A stretch of 64,000 nt of DNA from an uncultured Duncaniella sp. (GCA_910587165.1 CAJUKP010000006.1:62001-126000), one strand, 5' to 3'; positions 36,722 to 46,763 are shown, counted from the first letter of the stretch. Program-made: numbers and translations. The notes: a model not told the origin generated them from the letters alone.

Positions 36722-37731
36722 TCCTTATTGTCACAAATAAAGAGGACATCCATCCCACACCTGTCATCGAACATCTCGAGCGTATGGGAGTCCCGTTTTT
36801 CCGGCTGAACACAGAGTCATTACTCTCCGACTACGACTTTGAATGGACCTCAGACTCAGCCGGAGGCGACGACTTTCATATCCGGAACATACATTCCGGC
36901 CTCGAGGTCTACGGACACGACCTCAGTTCAGTATGGGAACGGCGCCCGCTTGTTCCCTCTGAACTGAGGTGTCTCAACCGTGATGAGATCAATCGTCATA
37001 ATCTTACGGAAGCTCATGGATTCCTGTCCTTCCTTCTCTATTACCTTGGCGACAGATATTGCATTGGACACCACATTTATGACAGGAGTTCCGCATCGAA
37101 GATGCTCCAGCTCAAACTTGCACGGGAATCAGGAATGCGCACACCGGACACCTGCTTCTCAAACAACAGGAAATCCGTGAAGGCCTTTGCCGAAAAGTAC
37201 CGTACCGTATGCCTTAAATCTATTGACAATGACAATATATGGTTTGACGACGAACTGAAGGAACACGTTCTGTACACTCAGGCCGTAGAGACAGAGACAC
37301 TTCTCTCATTAGGAGAGGAATCATTCAGCCAGACTGTGACCTACCTGCAGAACTATATCGACAAGGCATTTGAACTGCGCATCACTGTCGTCGGACCACA
37401 TATTTTCTCCTGCAGGATAGAATCCCAGAAGATGGAGGACAAACTCGGCCGGATTGATTGGAGGCAGGGACTGGACCATGGCATGATTCATTCCAGGCAT
37501 GATCTGCCCGGGAATGTAGCTGATTTTTGTCTGGAATTCCTCAGGAGGCTCCATCTGAATTTCGGATGTTTCGACTTCATTGTGACTCCGGAGGGTGATT
37601 ATGTCTTTTTAGAATGCAACCCAAACGGGCAATGGCTTTGGATAGAGCAGGAAACCGGGATGGAAATCTCAAAGTGCATAGCGGAAACCCTCGCCCGGCA
37701 TGACTCGCCAAGGCCTTCATCCATCGGATGA
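36718..37731 (+). CDS. Graspetide-synthetase-like ATP-grasp ligase (MvdD type)
   Basis: A 337-residue ATP-grasp enzyme related to MvdC/MvdD-type ribosomal-peptide maturases, which close omega-ester or amide rings in RiPP precursors. Hallmarks are the N-terminal pre-ATP-grasp fold, VWERRP (72-77), SSASKMLQLKLA (124-135), K167 in CLKSID, and YIDKAFELRITVVG (213-226). Also present are CRIESQ (232-237), DWR (247-249), D286 in FGCFDF and the metal-binding FLECNPNGQW (297-306). The architecture is not that of RimK or D-Ala ligase. It overlaps the small peptide gene by 4 bp. No dedicated protease or exporter is adjacent. Confidence 0.85.
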   Translation: MILIVTNKEDIHPTPVIEHLERMGVPFFRLNTESLLSDYDFEWTSDSAGGDDFHIRNIHSGLEVYGHDLSSVWERRPLVPSELRCLNRDEINRHNLTEAHGFLSFLLYYLGDRYCIGHHIYDRSSASKMLQLKLARESGMRTPDTCFSNNRKSVKAFAEKYRTVCLKSIDNDNIWFDDELKEHVLYTQAVETETLLSLGEESFSQTVTYLQNYIDKAFELRITVVGPHIFSCRIESQKMEDKLGRIDWRQGLDHGMIHSRHDLPGNVADFCLEFLRRLHLNFGCFDFIVTPEGDYVFLECNPNGQWLWIEQETGMEISKCIAETLARHDSPRPSSIG

Positions 37732-37804
37732 ATCATCGCCTCTTCCCATCACCCGCATTCAAAAAAACTTAGGCTCATGAGTTGTGAAAACCGTAAAAAA
37801 GTCA

Positions 37805-37812
37805 TAACTTTG
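37805..37812 (+). promoter_or_regulatory. -7 box of the DUF1846 gene
   Basis: TAACTTTG ends 9 nt before the ATG at 37822, inside a longer possible frame. It separates the DUF1846 gene from the graspetide-like operon. Confidence 0.6.
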
Positions 37813-37821
37813 CAACCCGTT

Positions 37822-39306
37822 ATGAAATACGGATTTGACAACGACAAGTATCTGAAGATACAATCGGAACACATCAAGGAGCGTATTGCCCACTTCGGCA
37901 ATAAACTCTATCTCGAACTTGGAGGAAAACTCTTCGACGACCATCATGCCAGCCGTGTGCTTCCCGGTTTCCAGCCCGACAGCAAACTGAGAATGCTGCA
38001 TCAACTCGTCGATCATGCCGAGATTGTGATCGTGATAAGCGCCCGCGACATTGAGAAGAACAAGATTCGCAACGACCTGGGCATCACCTATGACATGGAC
38101 GTGCTGCGACTCCGCACCGAGTTCCAGAACCGCGGCTTCCTTGTCGGATCGGTGGTCATCACCCATTACAACGGACAGAGCAGCGCCGACGCCTTCCGTC
38201 TGCGACTCGAGCGCCTCGGCATCAGGACCTATTACCATTACACCATCGAAGGCTATCCCAACAACGTAGCACTCATCGACTCCGACGAGGGGTTCGGCAA
38301 GAACGATTATATCGAGACTACCCGTCCGCTTGTCATCGTCACAGCCCCCGGTCCCGGCAGCGGCAAGATGGCCGTATGTCTGAGCCAGCTCTACAACGAG
38401 CACAAGCGAGGCATCGAAGCGGGATATGCCAAATTCGAGACATTCCCGGTGTGGAATCTCCCGCTCAAACATCCGGTCAACATAGCCTACGAAGCCGCAA
38501 CCGCCGACCTCAACGACATCAACATGATTGATCCGTTCCATCTTGAGGCATACGGCAAGACAGCGATCAACTACAACCGTGACATCGAGATTTTCCCGGT
38601 GCTCAATGCTCTGTTCGAAGGCATATATGGCCACAATCCCTACAAATCGCCCACCGATATGGGTGTCAATATGGTGGGATTCTGCATCAATGATGACAAG
38701 GTGTGCTGCGAGGCATCGAAAAACGAGATCATACTCCGCTATTTCACAGCCCTCAACCGTCTGGCCCAGGGAGACACCAACGATGCCGAGGTTAATAAGA
38801 TAGCCCTCCTGTTCAACCAGGCAAAGATTGACGTTTCATATCGCCGTCCCGTGGTGGCCGCCCGTGAAAGAGCCGAGAAGAGCGGTGTGCCATGTTCAGC
38901 CATCGAACTTGCCGACGGTACCATTATAACCGCCGAGACAAGCTCCCTGCTGGGCCCGAGCGCCGCACTCATACTGAATGCCGTGAAACATCTGGCAGGC
39001 ATCGACCACGCTGTCAAGCTCATACCTCAACAGCTCATAGAACCGATACAACACACCAAGACAAGTTATCTCAATTCTCTTAATCCCCGTCTGCACACCG
39101 ACGAGGTGCTCGTGGCACTCTCCGTGCTTAGCCCCCACGATGAAAACTGCCGACGGGCACTTGAGAAACTTCCCGAGCTAAAGGGGTGTCAGGTCCACTC
39201 CACCGTTATGCTCGGCGAGGTCGACCATAAGATATTCAAGAAGCTTGGTGTAGGTCTGTCATGCGACCCTGCGAGGAAAATAAAACCTATCAAGAAGATC
39301 AATTGA
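37822..39306 (+). CDS. DUF1846 family protein
   Basis: A 494-residue conserved cytosolic protein of the DUF1846/UPF0371 family; the biochemical function is unknown to me. The length is normal for the family. Visible features are a P-loop-like TAPGPGSGKMAVCLSQLYNEH segment (as overlapping short motifs PGPGSGK and KMAVCLSQL) and LGPSAALILNAVKHLAGI. The start at 37822 (MKYGFDNDKYL) was chosen because the promoter box lies inside the longer frame from 37777. It converges on the dipeptidase gene. Confidence 0.88.
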   Translation: MKYGFDNDKYLKIQSEHIKERIAHFGNKLYLELGGKLFDDHHASRVLPGFQPDSKLRMLHQLVDHAEIVIVISARDIEKNKIRNDLGITYDMDVLRLRTEFQNRGFLVGSVVITHYNGQSSADAFRLRLERLGIRTYYHYTIEGYPNNVALIDSDEGFGKNDYIETTRPLVIVTAPGPGSGKMAVCLSQLYNEHKRGIEAGYAKFETFPVWNLPLKHPVNIAYEAATADLNDINMIDPFHLEAYGKTAINYNRDIEIFPVLNALFEGIYGHNPYKSPTDMGVNMVGFCINDDKVCCEASKNEIILRYFTALNRLAQGDTNDAEVNKIALLFNQAKIDVSYRRPVVAARERAEKSGVPCSAIELADGTIITAETSSLLGPSAALILNAVKHLAGIDHAVKLIPQQLIEPIQHTKTSYLNSLNPRLHTDEVLVALSVLSPHDENCRRALEKLPELKGCQVHSTVMLGEVDHKIFKKLGVGLSCDPARKIKPIKKIN

Positions 39307-39344
39307 CAAATAAAGCGGCAAGGCAAGAAGGTTGTTATAAGACT

Positions 39345-40001
39345 CTAAAAATCAAGCCTCTTGTAATTGGCCCGCGCTGTGGATCGGCTCACCATCTGGA
39401 AATGCCACCATTCATTGCGTATCGTTTTAAAACCGCCCTCCTTCATCACTTTGCGAAGGAGCCGGCGGTTTTTCATTTCCTCGCGTGTGATTGTCCCCGC
39501 TTTCACCATGGCCTCCTCCGTGTCAATATGGGCTTCTTTGCCGAGATGATCGACAGGTGTACCCATCGGCAACTCATTTCCCGAGGCATCCACCAGAGTC
39601 ACATCTACTGCAAGACCATAGTTGTGCAATCCGCCGCCACGGGCCGGATTAGCCACATAGTTGGCTTTTGATGTGCCCCTGACAGCATCAAACATCTTCT
39701 TCTGCACACTCATAGGGCGGGCCGCATCCTTCACGAGAATCCTCACGGAAGGAGCTTCACGCTCCAGTGCCTGCGCCGCTTTCGCGAGAGCCTTCGCCGC
39801 CGATGGGTGCAGCCATGCCCTGGATAAATCTGTATACAGCACACGTCCGGTGAAATTGTCATCCCGGGCATACATCAGAGAGATCTCCGTCCCGAGTGTA
39901 GAGGCATCCACAAACCCCATACCCTCAATTTTATCATCAAGAACCCCTGCCGAGGCAATACTCCCCTCAATCATGATCATCAGAGCTAACAATTGTTTCA
40001 T
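39345..40001 (-). CDS. VanX/DdpX-type D-Ala-D-Ala dipeptidase (M15D)
   Basis: A 218-residue zinc metallopeptidase with an N-terminal signal peptide (MKQLLALMIMIEGSIASAG). The metal and catalytic motifs are GLHNYGLAVDV (His and Asp ligands) and EWWHFQ (catalytic Glu and His ligand) near the C-terminus. Export suggests periplasmic recycling of D-Ala-D-Ala or muropeptide fragments, not vancomycin resistance; no VanH or VanA gene is adjacent. The start at 40001 is fixed by the promoter box at 40008-40015. Confidence 0.86.
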   Translation of the reverse strand: MKQLLALMIMIEGSIASAGVLDDKIEGMGFVDASTLGTEISLMYARDDNFTGRVLYTDLSRAWLHPSAAKALAKAAQALEREAPSVRILVKDAARPMSVQKKMFDAVRGTSKANYVANPARGGGLHNYGLAVDVTLVDASGNELPMGTPVDHLGKEAHIDTEEAMVKAGTITREEMKNRRLLRKVMKEGGFKTIRNEWWHFQMVSRSTARANYKRLDF

Positions 40002-40007
40002 AACGTG

Positions 40008-40015
40008 CAAAATTA
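40008..40015 (-). promoter_or_regulatory. -7 box of the dipeptidase gene, near-leaderless
   Basis: TAATTTTG on the minus strand, ending 6 nt before the ATG. Confidence 0.6.
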
Positions 40016-40111
40016 CCATATTATATCGTCATTTCAATAATATAATCATGCCATAGAAAGACATGACGCTATAAAAAATCTTAATTTACTCTCTTTTTCA
40101 CCTCATTTGAG

Positions 40112-40119
40112 TAACTTTG
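40112..40119 (+). promoter_or_regulatory. -7 box of the TPR gene, near-leaderless
   Basis: TAACTTTG ends 8 nt before the ATG at 40128 and lies within a longer possible frame from 40107. Confidence 0.6.
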
Positions 40120-40127
40120 CAACCATT

Positions 40128-42155
40128 ATGCCAAAGATTACCCGCAGTCTCCTGCTCATAATATCATTATTGACCTTGTTTCCGGCATCAGCGCAGATCA
40201 ACACCGATCAGGTGCTCCGCATAGGCCGGAACAACCTTTATTTTGAGGACTATGTGCTCTCGATACAGTATTTCAATCAGGTCATAAATGTAAAACCATA
40301 TCTGGCCCAGCCATATTTCTATCGTGCCATTGCCAAGCTTAATCTCGACGACTTCCAGGGAGCCGAGCATGACGCGACACTCGCGCTCGAGCGAAACCCG
40401 TTCATCACCGATGCGTGGGAAGTGAGGGGTGTGGCACGCCAGAACCTCGGGAAAAACCGCGAGGCCATCGACGACTATGACCACGCGCTCGATATGCTAC
40501 CCGAAAACCGTGGACTTCTATATAACAAGGCCATGGCTCAACAGGACATCAAGGATTTCGCCGGTGCCCACGACACATATTCGCGCCTGCTCAAACGCTA
40601 TCCCAACTTTGAAGGAGGTTATATCGGGCGCGCCCGTCTGCGTCTGGCTGAAAAAGACACCGTAGGTGCTAAAGAGGATATCGACCGTGCTCTCGAGATA
40701 AATAAGAATACCGTCAACGGTTATGTGATGCGGGCCGACATAGCCATCTCATCCCACAAGGATTATGCAGCCGCCCTTGAGGATATGAACCAGGCCATAA
40801 AGCTCCAGCCGCAATATGCAGGATTTTTCATCAACCGGGCATATCTCCGCTATATGACCGATGATTTTCAGGGAGCTTTCGCCGACTATGACTATGCTCT
40901 CCAGCTCGAACCGGAAAACAGCATGGCTCTATTCAACCGTGGTGTGCTACGCGCCGAGGTGCATGATACCAATAAGGCCATCGACGATTTCTCATCTGTG
41001 ATCAGACTCAATCCCGACGACTACAAGACACTGTATAACCGTGCCATACTCCTTGCCGACATACAGGACTATGACAACGCGATCGCGGATCTTGACAAGG
41101 TAATCGAAGCTTATCCGGACTTCGCCGCGGCCTATTTCGTCCGTTTCGACGTCAAACGTCGTAAGGGTGATATGCGCTCGGCTGAGAAAGACTATAACAA
41201 ATCTCTGGCCCTGGCCAAAACAAGAGTAAAGATGAACAGTGGCGTGGAAGGGACACCATTCACTCCGGATTCCGCTGACGTGGCCGAAGGAGAGACAGGA
41301 GAACTTATGGCCGGAGGCATGACCCAGGAAGAGGTGAAACGTCGGTTCACATCCCTGACCACCATCGCCGACAACTCTACCCCTGAACAGGTGTTCAACA
41401 ACAAGGAGATCAGAGGCAAGGTGCAGGACCGCAATGTGAACATATCGCTTGAACCGATATTCAACATCACATACTACACCTCACCCACAGAGCTGAAACT
41501 CAGTGGCGATTACGTGCGCGAGGTCGATGACATAAACGCCACACGCATCCTCCGCATGATACTCCAGGTCACCAACCACGAGCCGGGGATGACAGACGAG
41601 GATATCGCCTCCAACCATTTCAGTTCAATAAACTATTACAACTCGTATATAGCCAGTCATAAACCGAGAGCCATCGACTACTTCGGCAGAGCAATGGACT
41701 TCATGACACTCCGTGACTACGACAATGCCATCGCCGACCTCGACAAGGCCATCGAGATATCACCTGATTTCACCCTGGCATATCTCGTGAGGGCAAACGC
41801 CCGCTATCTCACAGGCAAACTTAAAGCCGATGACAACAGTACAGTCAAGGAAACCCGTCCGGTCAGACTTGCCATCGCCGACATCGACTCTGTGATCAAG
41901 CTCTCCCCATCCATGCCGGTGGCATATTATAATAAAGGTGTCATGCTGGCCGAGGAAGGTGACTACACCACCGCGCTCCAGAATTTCAACCGTGCCATCG
42001 AGCTACGTGCCGACTTCGGCGAGGCTTACTTCAACCGCGGATACGTGTTCCTGTATCTCGGCAACAAGGACGCCGCATTTGCCGACCTTTCACGCGCAGG
42101 ATCACTTGGAATCGTGCCTTCATACAATCTTTTGAAACGTATGTCAGCAAAATAG
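40128..42155 (+). CDS. Exported tetratricopeptide-repeat protein
   Basis: A 675-residue protein with a signal peptide (PKITRSLLLIISLLTLFPAS, cleaved after SAQ near residue 24). At least ten TPR units in two blocks (about 30-370 and 515-660) are separated by a less repetitive segment (about 375-510). The repeats show AIADLDKAIE and AYFVR/AYLVRAN patterns. It has no lipobox. TPR arrays act as protein-binding scaffolds; the partner is unknown. It is monocistronic, followed by the lysC promoter. Confidence 0.85.
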   Translation: MPKITRSLLLIISLLTLFPASAQINTDQVLRIGRNNLYFEDYVLSIQYFNQVINVKPYLAQPYFYRAIAKLNLDDFQGAEHDATLALERNPFITDAWEVRGVARQNLGKNREAIDDYDHALDMLPENRGLLYNKAMAQQDIKDFAGAHDTYSRLLKRYPNFEGGYIGRARLRLAEKDTVGAKEDIDRALEINKNTVNGYVMRADIAISSHKDYAAALEDMNQAIKLQPQYAGFFINRAYLRYMTDDFQGAFADYDYALQLEPENSMALFNRGVLRAEVHDTNKAIDDFSSVIRLNPDDYKTLYNRAILLADIQDYDNAIADLDKVIEAYPDFAAAYFVRFDVKRRKGDMRSAEKDYNKSLALAKTRVKMNSGVEGTPFTPDSADVAEGETGELMAGGMTQEEVKRRFTSLTTIADNSTPEQVFNNKEIRGKVQDRNVNISLEPIFNITYYTSPTELKLSGDYVREVDDINATRILRMILQVTNHEPGMTDEDIASNHFSSINYYNSYIASHKPRAIDYFGRAMDFMTLRDYDNAIADLDKAIEISPDFTLAYLVRANARYLTGKLKADDNSTVKETRPVRLAIADIDSVIKLSPSMPVAYYNKGVMLAEEGDYTTALQNFNRAIELRADFGEAYFNRGYVFLYLGNKDAAFADLSRAGSLGIVPSYNLLKRMSAK

Positions 42156-42177
42156 TGACTTTTTGAGATATTTTTCG

Positions 42178-42185
42178 TAACTTTG
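42178..42185 (+). promoter_or_regulatory. lysC -7 box
   Basis: TAACTTTG about 36 nt before the lysC ATG. The leader is too short for a lysine riboswitch. Confidence 0.6.
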
Positions 42186-42221
42186 GCGACAAATTACCAA
42201 TAAGATTGCAATATATTTAGG

Positions 42222-43544
42222 ATGAAAGTATTAAAATTTGGCGGTACATCTGTGGGTTCGGCAGAGAGAATCCGCCACGTCGCAGACCTTGTCGCCCCCC
42301 GCGGGCGTAACATCATCGTCCTCTCGGCGATGTCAGGCACCACCAACACCCTTGTGGAGATAGCCGGCTATCTCTACAAGCGCAATATCAACGGCGCCAA
42401 AGAGACCATCAATATGCTTGAGTCTAAATATCTCAAGACGATTTCACAGCTCTATGACAAACATGAGAGCCGCGAACGCGCACTGAAAGAAATCAAGGCC
42501 TGCTTCAACTACATCCGTTCATTCACCTCCCGTGACAGCTTCGGAGAGAACGAGGAGAAAATAATTCTCGCCCAAGGTGAGATGATGAGCGTGGCCATGA
42601 TGACCATCCTGCTCAACGAGCGTGGCATTTATGCCGAGCAGCTGCCCGCACTCGACTTCATGAAGACCGGACAGAACTCCGAGCCTGACGTGCAGCACAT
42701 ACAGATGCATCTCCAGGCACTTCTCGACAAATATATGGATGCCGATATATTTGTCACACAGGGCTTCATCTGCCGCAACTCCACCGGCGAGATAGACAAC
42801 CTCCAGCGTGGAGGCAGCGACTACACCGCATCGCTCATCGGAGCCGCCATCGAGGCGGAAGAGATAGAGATCTGGACCGATATCGACGGTATGCACAACA
42901 ATGACCCAAGGTTTGTCGAGAATACCAAACCCGTGGGAGAACTCCACTATGAGGAGGCCGCCGAACTGGCATATTTCGGAGCAAAGATACTCCATCCCAC
43001 CTGTGTGCTGCCGGCCAAGGTCAACAATATCCCTGTCCGTCTGCTCAACACCATGGAACCGGAAGCCCATGGAACCCTCATCTACAACAATATCACCGAT
43101 CCATGCATCAAGGCCGTGGCCGCCAAGGATGATGTCGTGGCCATCAAGATCAAGAGCTCGAGAATGCTCCTGGCATACGGTTTTCTCACCAAGGTGTTCC
43201 AGACTTTCGAGAAATACAAGACTCCTATCGACATGATCGCCACAAGCGAGGTCGGAGTATCACTTACCATCGACTCCGCACGTTTCCTGCCGGAGATTGT
43301 TGACGAGCTCAAGAAATTCGGCACTGTCACGGTAGACAATGACATGGTGATAATCTGTGTCGTCGGGAATATGGATTGGACCAATACCGGCTATGAGGCC
43401 CGTGCCGTGCAGGCTCTCGACGATATACCCGTGAGAATGATTTCATACGGCGGATCCAACTACAACATATCCTTCCTCATTCGCAAAGAGGATAAGATAA
43501 AGGCTCTCAACCGCCTGAGCGAATGCCTCTTCAGCGAACAGTGA
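42222..43544 (+). CDS. lysC: Aspartate kinase
   Basis: This enzyme phosphorylates aspartate in the first step to lysine, DAP, threonine and methionine. The 440-residue protein is monofunctional: kinase domain with [13 protein letters not shown] (4-16) and [12 protein letters not shown], then two C-terminal ACT domains for allosteric feedback (about 300-440). There is no fused homoserine dehydrogenase or decarboxylase. lysA follows after 33 bp, so its product is directed at DAP and lysine. Confidence 0.93.
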   Translation: MKVLKFGGTSVGSAERIRHVADLVAPRGRNIIVLSAMSGTTNTLVEIAGYLYKRNINGAKETINMLESKYLKTISQLYDKHESRERALKEIKACFNYIRSFTSRDSFGENEEKIILAQGEMMSVAMMTILLNERGIYAEQLPALDFMKTGQNSEPDVQHIQMHLQALLDKYMDADIFVTQGFICRNSTGEIDNLQRGGSDYTASLIGAAIEAEEIEIWTDIDGMHNNDPRFVENTKPVGELHYEEAAELAYFGAKILHPTCVLPAKVNNIPVRLLNTMEPEAHGTLIYNNITDPCIKAVAAKDDVVAIKIKSSRMLLAYGFLTKVFQTFEKYKTPIDMIATSEVGVSLTIDSARFLPEIVDELKKFGTVTVDNDMVIICVVGNMDWTNTGYEARAVQALDDIPVRMISYGGSNYNISFLIRKEDKIKALNRLSECLFSEQ

Positions 43545-43577
43545 CTTTTCACACTCCACCAATCAGAGATACAATAC

Positions 43578-44729
43578 ATGGCAAGATTCCCGGTATCAGA
43601 ATTCAAAGAACTCCCGACCCCCTTCTATTTCTATGACCTATCGCTGCTCGACCGTACTCTCGCGGAGATCAAGCGGACGGCGCGCGATCCCCGCTTCAAG
43701 GTCCACTATGCCATAAAGGCCAATGCAAATCCCGGAATACTCCGACGCATCCAGGCGGCAGGTCTCGGGGTCGATGCTGTCAGCGGCGGGGAGATAAGCG
43801 CTGCGCTCGAGGCCGGATTTGACGGTGACAAGATCGTATATGCAGGTGTTGGCAAGAGCGATAGAGAGATTACGCTCGGTCTTGAGGCCGGCATACAATG
43901 CTTCAATGTCGAATCTCTGCCCGAACTTGAGGTGATTGACGAACTTGCAGGTCAGCTCGGCAAAGTGGCTACTGTGGCTTTACGTGTCAACCCAAATATC
44001 GACGCCCACACCCACGCCTATATCACCACCGGATTGGCCGAAAACAAATTCGGCATCAATCTCGAACAACTTCCGGCAATTGTCGAAAAAGCGACCTCTC
44101 TCGAGAATATCCGTCTGGAAGGGCTTCATTTCCATATAGGATCACAGATAACCGACAACGAACCGTTCGTGCTCCTGTGCGAGACCATCAACGGACTGCT
44201 TTCGGAATATGCCGGGAAAGGATACCGCTTCCGCACCATCAATGTCGGCGGTGGCCTCGGTATCGACTATGCAGATCCCGACCGTCATCCCATACCCGAT
44301 TTCGAGACCTACTTCAACACCTTCCGCAACCATCTCAAGCTATCGGAAGGACAGGAAGTCCACTTCGAGCTGGGGCGATCGGTGGTGGCCCAGTGTGGCT
44401 CGCTCATCACACGTGTCCTCTATGTGAAGGAAGGCGTAACCAAACGTTTCGCCATAGTCGATGCGGGTATGACCGAACTGATACGTCCGGCCCTTTACAG
44501 CGCACATCACAAGATCGAGAACCTCTCATCTCCAAACGGCGAGCGCCATCACTACGATGTTGTAGGCCCGATATGCGAGTCATCCGACTGTTTCGGCAAG
44601 GATGAGCTCCTGCCTGCCATCCGTAGAGGCGACTTCCTGGCTCTCCGGTCGGCCGGCGCATACGGCGAGATCATGGCAAGCCAATACAACTGCCGCCCGC
44701 TGCCTCTCTCCTACTTCTCAGAGAAATAA
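43578..44729 (+). CDS. lysA: Diaminopimelate decarboxylase
   Basis: This PLP enzyme converts meso-DAP to lysine, the last step of the pathway. The 383-residue protein has the PLP lysine in HYAIKANANP (near residue 48), the HFHIGSQI substrate segment, NVGGGLGIDY (phosphate-binding glycine loop) and the active-site CESSDCFGKD from the partner subunit. It forms an operon with lysC and possibly with the OPT transporter 21 bp downstream. Confidence 0.95.
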   Translation: MARFPVSEFKELPTPFYFYDLSLLDRTLAEIKRTARDPRFKVHYAIKANANPGILRRIQAAGLGVDAVSGGEISAALEAGFDGDKIVYAGVGKSDREITLGLEAGIQCFNVESLPELEVIDELAGQLGKVATVALRVNPNIDAHTHAYITTGLAENKFGINLEQLPAIVEKATSLENIRLEGLHFHIGSQITDNEPFVLLCETINGLLSEYAGKGYRFRTINVGGGLGIDYADPDRHPIPDFETYFNTFRNHLKLSEGQEVHFELGRSVVAQCGSLITRVLYVKEGVTKRFAIVDAGMTELIRPALYSAHHKIENLSSPNGERHHYDVVGPICESSDCFGKDELLPAIRRGDFLALRSAGAYGEIMASQYNCRPLPLSYFSEK

Positions 44730-44750
44730 CCTCACGTCACAATCCAATCC

Positions 44751-46736
44751 ATGTCAACTAAAGCAACAGAAAATGAAATCTTCCAGGATGCTGACCCTGT
44801 CGAGCTTCCTGAAAACGCCTTCCGGGAACTCGGAGCCGACGAGCCTTACCGGCCCATTATGCACCCTGCCCGCGACTATGCCGAGGTAACGCCCTATTCG
44901 GTCACGATGGGTCTCATCCTCGCCGTGATCTTCAGTGCAGCCGCAGCCTATCTCGGACTGAAAGTAGGCCAGGTGTTCGAGGCCGCTATCCCCATCGCCA
45001 TAATCGCTGTCGGTATGTCGGGAGCCTTGAAAAAGAAGAACCCTCTCGGACAGAATGTGATAATACAGAGTATCGGAGCTTGTTCAGGCGTGATTGTGGC
45101 CGGAGCCATCTTTACCCTTCCGGCTCTCTACATACTTCAGGACAAATATCCCGAAATCTCTGTCAACTTCATCCAGATCTTCTTCAGTTCATTGCTGGGC
45201 GGTATACTCGGAATACTCTTCTTCATTCCCTTCCGTAAATATTTCGTGAAGGATATGCACGGCAAATACCCCTTCCCCGAAGCCACAGCCACCACCCAGG
45301 TACTCGCCAGCAGCCTTGCGAAGGGAGGAGCCAACGAAGGTCAGGCCAAAACGCTTGTAGTGGCATCGCTCATCGGCGGTATCTATGACTATGTTCTGGA
45401 AACCTTCGGATGGTGGGCCGGAAACCTCAACACAATGCTCACAGGCTGGGGCGAAAGCCTTGCGGCAAAGACCAAGCTTGCATTGAGCTGCAACACCGGC
45501 GCCGCTGTACTCGGTCTGGGCTACATCATAGGTCTGCGCTACGCCTTCATCATATTTGCCGGATCAGCATTCGTATGGTGGGTCATCATACCTCTGCTCG
45601 GAACATACGGAGCACCGGAGATACAGGCCGCGACACCCAACGCCATCTTCGGTGACTATGCCCGACTGATAGGCATCGGTGGAATCGCCATGGCAGGAAT
45701 CATAGGTATTGTAAAATCATGGGGCATCATACGCGACGCTGTCGGCCTCGCATCACGCGAACTCAAAGGGAACACCGGAGAGGGCAAGACAATGCGCTGG
45801 CAGACTGACATCTCCATGAAGCATATTGTATTCTTCACTGCCATCGCGCTTATCGCCGTCTTTATCTTTTTCTGGGCCGGCGTGATCAGCACATTCTGGC
45901 AGGCTCTCGTCGCATGGATTGTCGTAACAATCATCGCGTTCCTCTTCACAACTGTGGCCGCCAATGCCATAGCTATCGTCGGCTCCAACCCCGTGTCGGG
46001 CATGACTCTGATGACACTCATAGTCGCATCGGCGATTTTCGTCGCCATCGGCCTCAACGGCACATCCGGTATTGTAGCCTCGATGGTGATAGGCGGAGTG
46101 GTCTGCACGGCACTCTCGATGGCCGGAGGCTTTGTGACAGACCTCAAGGTAGGCTACTGGCTTGGATCGACACCCAAGAAACAGGAGTCATGGAAATTTC
46201 TCGGCACATTGGTTTCGGCAGCCACTGTCGGCGGTGTCATTCTTCTCCTCAATCAGGTCTACGGTTTCACCGGCGACAATGCCCTCGTGGCACCACAGGC
46301 CAATGCCATGGCCAAAGTGATCGAGCCTCTCATGACCGGGGGCGACACACCTTGGATACTCTATATGACAGGTGCCATCCTGGCGCTTCTTCTCAACTGG
46401 CTCGGAGTTCCGGCACTTGCCTTCTGCCTCGGAATGTTCATACATCTCAATCTCAATACACCGCTCCTCGTCGGAGGCGCTGTGGCATGGTTTGTAGGCA
46501 GTCGTTCCAAGGACAAGAAGCTCAACGCCGCCCGCAACGACCGCGGCACACTCATATCCTCCGGACTTATCGCCGGCGGTGCGCTGTTCGGAGTTTTCGC
46601 AGCACTTACCCGCTTCCTTGGATTTGAGTATGTCAATCCCATGAGCGCTCTCGCCACCCAATGGGCGGGACTTGCGGTCTACTCAATGCTCATCATCTAT
46701 CTCATCTGGGATTCGATGAAGGCAAAGATCAATTGA
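44751..46736 (+). CDS. OPT family oligopeptide transporter
   Basis: A 661-residue polytopic inner-membrane protein with about 15 hydrophobic segments. OPT-family features are PYSVTMGLILAVIFSAAAAYLGLKVG (short parts: SAAAAYLGLKVGQVFEA), GGILGILFFIPFRKYFVKD and KYPFPEATATTQVL. The bacterial OPT subfamily takes up small peptides or metal chelates driven by protons. Because the gene follows lysC-lysA by 21 bp it may be co-expressed, but the substrate is not evident. Confidence 0.9.
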   Translation: MSTKATENEIFQDADPVELPENAFRELGADEPYRPIMHPARDYAEVTPYSVTMGLILAVIFSAAAAYLGLKVGQVFEAAIPIAIIAVGMSGALKKKNPLGQNVIIQSIGACSGVIVAGAIFTLPALYILQDKYPEISVNFIQIFFSSLLGGILGILFFIPFRKYFVKDMHGKYPFPEATATTQVLASSLAKGGANEGQAKTLVVASLIGGIYDYVLETFGWWAGNLNTMLTGWGESLAAKTKLALSCNTGAAVLGLGYIIGLRYAFIIFAGSAFVWWVIIPLLGTYGAPEIQAATPNAIFGDYARLIGIGGIAMAGIIGIVKSWGIIRDAVGLASRELKGNTGEGKTMRWQTDISMKHIVFFTAIALIAVFIFFWAGVISTFWQALVAWIVVTIIAFLFTTVAANAIAIVGSNPVSGMTLMTLIVASAIFVAIGLNGTSGIVASMVIGGVVCTALSMAGGFVTDLKVGYWLGSTPKKQESWKFLGTLVSAATVGGVILLLNQVYGFTGDNALVAPQANAMAKVIEPLMTGGDTPWILYMTGAILALLLNWLGVPALAFCLGMFIHLNLNTPLLVGGAVAWFVGSRSKDKKLNAARNDRGTLISSGLIAGGALFGVFAALTRFLGFEYVNPMSALATQWAGLAVYSMLIIYLIWDSMKAKIN

Positions 46737-46763
46737 CATAGCCACAACTGATACATCACCACA

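Noticed and set aside
36718..37731. RimK, glutathione synthetase or D-Ala ligase
   Set aside because: The VWERRP, DWR and NPNGQW pattern and the coupled small peptide fit the graspetide-type maturases better.
37759..38634. 291-codon open frame antisense to the DUF1846 gene
   Set aside because: It mirrors the coding frame of a conserved protein and shows no domain of its own.
39345..40001. Vancomycin-resistance VanX
   Set aside because: The protein is exported by a signal peptide and no vanH, vanA or vanRS genes are nearby, so a cell-wall recycling role is more likely.
42156..42221. Lysine riboswitch before lysC
   Set aside because: The leader after the -7 box is only about 36 nt, far too short for the aptamer.
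45914..46627. 237-codon frame inside the OPT transporter gene
   Set aside because: It is an Arg/His-rich shadow frame of a clear membrane-protein gene.
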